DNA of 64,000 nt, from contig JBGSHJ010000009.1 in NCBI GenBank assembly GCA_041752315.1, forward strand, positions 1 to 64,000, written 5' to 3'. Of the stretch, positions 61,090 to 64,000 are shown one piece after another. Source of the stretch: SYFY01 sp041752315 (GTDB lineage: Bacteria > Pseudomonadota > Gammaproteobacteria > Pseudomonadales > Azotimanducaceae). A model generated the notes under the pieces. It worked only from the letters and a program-made list of their open reading frames with translations, did no database searches and was not told where the DNA came from. A program made the translations under genes and the position numbers. Positions within the stretch are counted from its first letter, which is position 1. Every line of letters begins with the position of its first letter.

Positions 61090-62210
61090 TGGCGCTGCAG
61101 TTTGAAGGTGTCGCGGCGCCTTCCGTTGCGCAATCCCGCTCCAGACGATCATTTTCATTGTCGCTTGGCAGTCGGGGTGTGGCGGCCAGGGATCGCATGT
61201 TCTTCACGGAGCAACTGGCTTTGTTGCTGGAGACCGGTACGTCATTGCACCCCGCACTCATCTCGATTCGTGGCCAGATGCAGGATTCGCCGATGGCGTC
61301 GATCATCGATTCCATTGCTGAAGGAGTGGTGGGTGGCGAATCACTGTCACAGATGTTTGCGCAGCATCCGAAGGTATTCAATCCAACCTACGTCAGTCTG
61401 GTGGCGGCCAGCGAGCAGGGTGGTTTCCTGCATGAAGTTCTTGAGCAGTTGCGGCGCATGGATGAGCAGAACAGCGAGCTGCGATCATCGATGATCTCGG
61501 CATTCAGCTATCCGGCGTTCCTGGTGGTTTTTTCCGTCTTCACACTGGTCTTCATCCTGCTGGTGGTGTTTCCACGCTTTGGACCGATGTTTGCGTCCAT
61601 TGGCGATGATCTGCCTGGGACTACCAAGGCGTTGATAGGTCTTTCCGAATTCCTGTTGCATCACTGGATGGCGTTTGGCACCGGTTGCGCAGTCTCGATG
61701 GCAGCTCTCATCAGCTGGCTGGGGTCAGCGGCAGGAAGGACCTGGATGGCCATGTTCAAGTTGCGTGCACCACTCCTCGGCCGGGTCTGGCAGCGGGTGT
61801 ATCTCGTGGTCGCTTTCCGCGTGCTCGGCCTGTCACTCAAACATGGCGTCAGCCTCGTGCAGGCGGTACGCACGGCGAGGGATATCGTTGATAACGAAGT
61901 GGTCAAGGAATTTTTCACGGCAATGTCGTCACGCCTGGAGCAGGGTGGGCGTCTGGGTGAAGGATTTGCCCAGGCTTCCTGGGTACCAGACCTTGCCAAG
62001 CAGATGGTGTCGACCGCCGAAGAAAGTGGTTCGCTGCCGCAGGTACTGTTGCGTGTCAGCGACTATTACCACCGGGAACTGGACCGTCTGCTCATGCGGG
62101 TATCCAAGATGGTCGAGCCCATCATGCTGGTGGTGATGGGGGCGCTCGTCGGGTTGCTGGTCAGTTCGCTGATCCTGCCCATCTTCAAAATGTCACAGCA
62201 CGCCTCCTGA
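61089..62210 (+). CDS. Type II secretion F-family inner-membrane protein (GspF/PilC)
   Basis: 373 residues. Two T2SSF domains are visible: FTEQLALLLETGTSLHPALISI...SLSQMFAQHPKVFNPTYVSLV and VYLVVAFRVLGLSLKHGVSLVQAV...MVSTAEESGSLPQVLLRVSDYY. TM segments lie near residues 136-160, 190-215 and 345-366. It is the platform protein that works with the ATPase encoded directly upstream (one-base overlap). Confidence 0.94.
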   Translation: MALQFEGVAAPSVAQSRSRRSFSLSLGSRGVAARDRMFFTEQLALLLETGTSLHPALISIRGQMQDSPMASIIDSIAEGVVGGESLSQMFAQHPKVFNPTYVSLVAASEQGGFLHEVLEQLRRMDEQNSELRSSMISAFSYPAFLVVFSVFTLVFILLVVFPRFGPMFASIGDDLPGTTKALIGLSEFLLHHWMAFGTGCAVSMAALISWLGSAAGRTWMAMFKLRAPLLGRVWQRVYLVVAFRVLGLSLKHGVSLVQAVRTARDIVDNEVVKEFFTAMSSRLEQGGRLGEGFAQASWVPDLAKQMVSTAEESGSLPQVLLRVSDYYHRELDRLLMRVSKMVEPIMLVVMGALVGLLVSSLILPIFKMSQHAS

Positions 62211-62220
62211 CCGGACGTCA

Positions 62221-62550
62221 TCATCGTCGGATTGAAACGGTTCCGTCCTGTGACGCCAGCCTTCGGGCGATCATACGTTCGCCGACAAACGCGCCTAGCG
62301 GGCCGCCGGTCGCCACAGTTGCGACCAGATACCACCAGCTCCAGAATCGCTCGGCCGCGCCGGTGAAGACAAAACCTGCAAGCAACAGGAAATTGGCGCC
62401 ATGAATCGGTCCGAGCACCCCGACCAGGTCCCGCTGGCCTTGCAGTGACGAGACCACCAGAACGATGAGCAGCACTGCATCGAGACAAGCCAGCCAACGC
62501 ACGATGCGCAGGCGGCTCCATACCGCGTCGGCGGGTCGAGGGTCGGTCAT
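62221..62550 (-). CDS. DUF3817 small membrane protein
   Basis: 109 residues from the ATG at 62550. Three hydrophobic segments (ACLDAVLLIVLVVSSLQG, GANFLLLAGFVFTG, WWYLVATVATGGPLGAFVG) with VLGPIHGANFLL are characteristic of DUF3817, an integral membrane family of unknown function. The much longer frame upstream lies antiparallel to nothing conserved and overlaps the next gene, so it is rejected. Convergent with the GspF gene. Confidence 0.85.
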   Translation of the reverse strand: MTDPRPADAVWSRLRIVRWLACLDAVLLIVLVVSSLQGQRDLVGVLGPIHGANFLLLAGFVFTGAAERFWSWWYLVATVATGGPLGAFVGERMIARRLASQDGTVSIRR

Positions 62551-62597
62551 CCGCAGGTCTCCAGAATTGCAAGGTAAAACGTTGGCTTGCCGGACAT

Positions 62598-63047
62598 TCA
62601 GACGGCTCCGGACGCTGGCGTTGACCGAAACCTGGCGAAGACCGACGGCGCGCCGATGAAACACCAGATGGCAATGATCGGGTCGCAGATGGCGCACCCG
62701 AATGAGGAAGTCGACGAAAAAGGCACGATGGGGTTCCCGTAGAGGTAGTGGGCAAAGTCCCAGCCGGTGTGCAACAACCACCCGACGCCGATGAAGCGAT
62801 AGTCTCGCAGTCCATGGTACGCAAGCCACGTCATCAGTGTGGTGAAAGCCAATTCGAAACCCCCGAAGCCACCGCTCAGATAGGCGGCGCCAGCACCGGC
62901 GATCATCACCGCGTTGAACTTCTGTCGAGCAGGCTCGGTCAGCAGCGAACTCAGCGTGATGTAGGTCAGACCGACGAGAACGGGAGCGATCCACTCCATC
63001 AGGCTGAGGACTTCCAGCCTGTGAATCAGCAGCTCGGTGAAAAGCAT
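62598..63047 (-). CDS. DUF6010-like membrane protein
   Basis: About 149 residues from the ATG at 63047, preceded by AGGGGA. Hydrophobic helices near residues 15-37, 48-70 and 105-130 and the segments YLSGGFGGFELAFTTLMTWLAYHGL and IGVGWLLHTGWDFAHYLYG suggest the DUF6010 family of unknown function. It sits 47 bp upstream of the DUF3817 gene and may share its transcript. Confidence 0.75.
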   Translation of the reverse strand: MLFTELLIHRLEVLSLMEWIAPVLVGLTYITLSSLLTEPARQKFNAVMIAGAGAAYLSGGFGGFELAFTTLMTWLAYHGLRDYRFIGVGWLLHTGWDFAHYLYGNPIVPFSSTSSFGCAICDPIIAIWCFIGAPSVFARFRSTPASGAV

Positions 63048-63162
63048 TTTCAGTCCCCTTCGATGATGTATTTGTTGCATTCACCGAGCCGGGTTTTTGA
63101 CGCCGGCCTGCGATCGACTGCCCGGTGTGATGGCAGTGTCGTGTTCAGCGACGCCAGGGCAA

Positions 63163-63762
63163 TCACTTCCCGGGACCCATCGATGCCTGTATGAGTGTTT
63201 CAAAACCCTGCAGGGCGATGAGATCGGCCTGTTCATCACGCATCAGTCGCTGCAGGGTGTGATGCGTGTTGTAGAGGCCAAAAAGTTGCCAGGCCAGGTT
63301 TTTGGCGTCGAGATCGCCACGGAGCTCCCGAAGTTTCTGCGCTTCCTGGATCTCCCGCACCAACAGGCCGATGAATCCGTCCAGGGTTGCCACCACATAA
63401 TCTCGAACCGCACCGTCGACGTCGTCGAATTCCGCGGTCGCCGAGACAAAAGGGCAACCACCCGGCAAACCCGAACGAGGGGCCCAACCGAGCCAGAGTT
63501 CGAACAGCCGACGCAAACGTTGCAGGCCGGCTGGTGCCTGGAAAGCGGGCTCAATGATCGCTTGTCGAGCCAGGTCAGCGGCGGTTTTCAGGAGTTCGAG
63601 CCGAAGCGCCTCGGCCGAACCGAAGTGTACAAAGACACCACTCTTGGAAACGTTTGCCCGCTCGGCCAACCCACCGAGGGTTGCCCCGGCAAATCCGTTC
63701 ACGCTGATGATGTCGAGCCCATGCTGAAGCAGCCTGGTGTGGGTGATGTCGCGTTTGGTCAT
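63163..63762 (-). CDS. TetR-family transcriptional regulator
   Basis: About 199 residues from the ATG at 63762; the upstream extension is rejected. GFAGATLGGLAERANVSKSGVFVHFGSAEAL is the helix-turn-helix, with KSGVFVHF as the recognition helix. The C-terminal two-thirds is the ligand-binding domain. A palindromic operator at 63775-63786 lies 13 bp upstream of the start, which suggests autoregulation. It probably also controls the two small membrane protein genes downstream. Confidence 0.92.
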   Translation of the reverse strand: MTKRDITHTRLLQHGLDIISVNGFAGATLGGLAERANVSKSGVFVHFGSAEALRLELLKTAADLARQAIIEPAFQAPAGLQRLRRLFELWLGWAPRSGLPGGCPFVSATAEFDDVDGAVRDYVVATLDGFIGLLVREIQEAQKLRELRGDLDAKNLAWQLFGLYNTHHTLQRLMRDEQADLIALQGFETLIQASMGPGK

Positions 63763-63774
63763 TGTGATTAAATA

Positions 63775-63786
63775 GCACGGTCGTGC
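63775..63786. promoter_or_regulatory. Palindromic operator of the TetR gene
   Basis: GCACG-GT-CGTGC, within AATAGCACGGTCGTGCATTT, is a good TetR-type operator immediately upstream of the regulator gene. It fits the near-palindromic tetR family sites with AT flanks. Confidence 0.7.
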
Positions 63787-63931
63787 ATTTTTGGCAAATA
63801 GTGCTGTTCGAGGCGTCCAGGCGACGGCGCGAGGCACCGCTGCGATGTGCGTGCGGTCACGGTCTGCCGCACCTGACTCATGTAGATTCGGCGCAGGAAT
63901 TGAAACGATCTGACGTGCGGAGTCATTGAGA

Positions 63932-64000
63932 ATGCACAAGGTGAAAGGATTCACGCTGGTGGAACTGCTGGTAGTTGCCGTTGTACTGGCGATCTTTGCG
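63932..64000 (+). CDS. Prepilin-like protein, 5' end only
   Basis: ATG at 63932 encodes MHKVKGFTLVELLVVAVVLA and runs off the window. GFTLVE is the type III (prepilin) signal: cleavage after Gly and N-methylation of Phe, with Glu5, followed by the hydrophobic helix. It should encode a type IV pilin or a type II pseudopilin. It lies close to the ATPase and platform genes, separated by three genes on the other strand, and may supply the fibre subunit. Confidence 0.85.
   Translation, partial: MHKVKGFTLVELLVVAVVLAIFA

Noticed and set aside
60181..61158. 325-codon ORF antisense to the secretion ATPase
   Set aside because: Antisense shadow without motifs.
1..64000. tRNA or rRNA genes
   Set aside because: None recognised by eye in the intergenic stretches; a tRNAscan run would be decisive.

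Overview
The window is a stretch of bacterial chromosome with high GC content and strong Gram-negative signatures: lipoprotein signal peptides, an RND efflux pump with its periplasmic adaptor, a PQQ enzyme fused to cytochrome c, and type II secretion or type IV pilus type genes. Families such as DUF4197, the DUF2868/DUF3482 pair and a REP-type Y1 transposase suggest a gammaproteobacterium. This is an inference from gene content; no rRNA or tRNA was found to settle it. There are about 52 credible protein genes, mostly metabolic, on both strands.

Layout. 0-6.4 kb: the 3' end of a PhoX-type phosphatase gene, a PPOX-fold oxidase, pyruvate phosphate dikinase and an acyl-CoA ligase. 6.4-13.3 kb: an unrecognised protein, a glycosyltransferase, asparagine synthase, a DUF4197 protein, a type II NADH dehydrogenase and a PI-PLC-like lipoprotein. 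13.4-16.9 kb: an NAD-dependent epimerase, a REP-type transposase gene, and a hypothetical membrane protein flanked by repeats sharing GTGTGTCCT. 16.9-21.5 kb: a catabolic set (FAD monooxygenase, VOC protein, PEP mutase/isocitrate lyase-like enzyme, DAO-type oxidoreductase) interrupted by a compact transcription unit at about 19.9-20.1 kb. That unit has a promoter, a maximal Shine-Dalgarno, a 12-codon ORF, alternative hairpins and an intrinsic terminator. 21.5-25.7 kb: an orphan ParA/ribbon-helix-helix pair divergent from a DUF2868/DUF3482 membrane-GTPase pair, with a perfect 20-bp palindrome between them. 25.7-39.5 kb: a long run of enzymes for small organic molecules (VOC, RidA, two methyltransferases, enoyl-CoA hydratase, DUF3604 lipoprotein, a frameshifted carboxylesterase, a BVMO-like flavoprotein, persulfide dioxygenase-rhodanese, epoxide hydrolase-like enzyme, amidohydrolase, SDR).

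39.6-53.4 kb: an RND efflux pair, a two-TM protein with two TrkA-N-like domains, an FAD oxidoreductase, an MFS transporter behind an attenuator-like leader, an operon of an MFS transporter and a PQQ/cytochrome c lipoprotein, and malic enzyme. 53.4-54.2 kb is a non-coding array of palindromic repeats, including a 162-bp tandem unit. 54.2-64.0 kb: a small Cys-containing protein, then a tightly overlapping run of histidine kinase, receiver protein, GGDEF-EAL protein, secretion ATPase with an N-terminal STAS-like domain and a MshEN c-di-GMP-binding domain, and GspF-like membrane protein. Two small membrane proteins and a TetR regulator follow on the other strand, and a prepilin gene begins at the window edge.

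The most interesting items are the signalling-to-secretion gene run at 54.7-62.2 kb, the structured RNA/leader unit at 19.9-20.1 kb, the attenuator before the MFS gene at 46.6-46.8 kb, and the repeat families around 15.7-16.9 and 53.4-54.2 kb. Start sites were chosen by domain start, Shine-Dalgarno and overlap with the neighbouring gene. Functions are family-level readings of the translated sequence; no database search was run.
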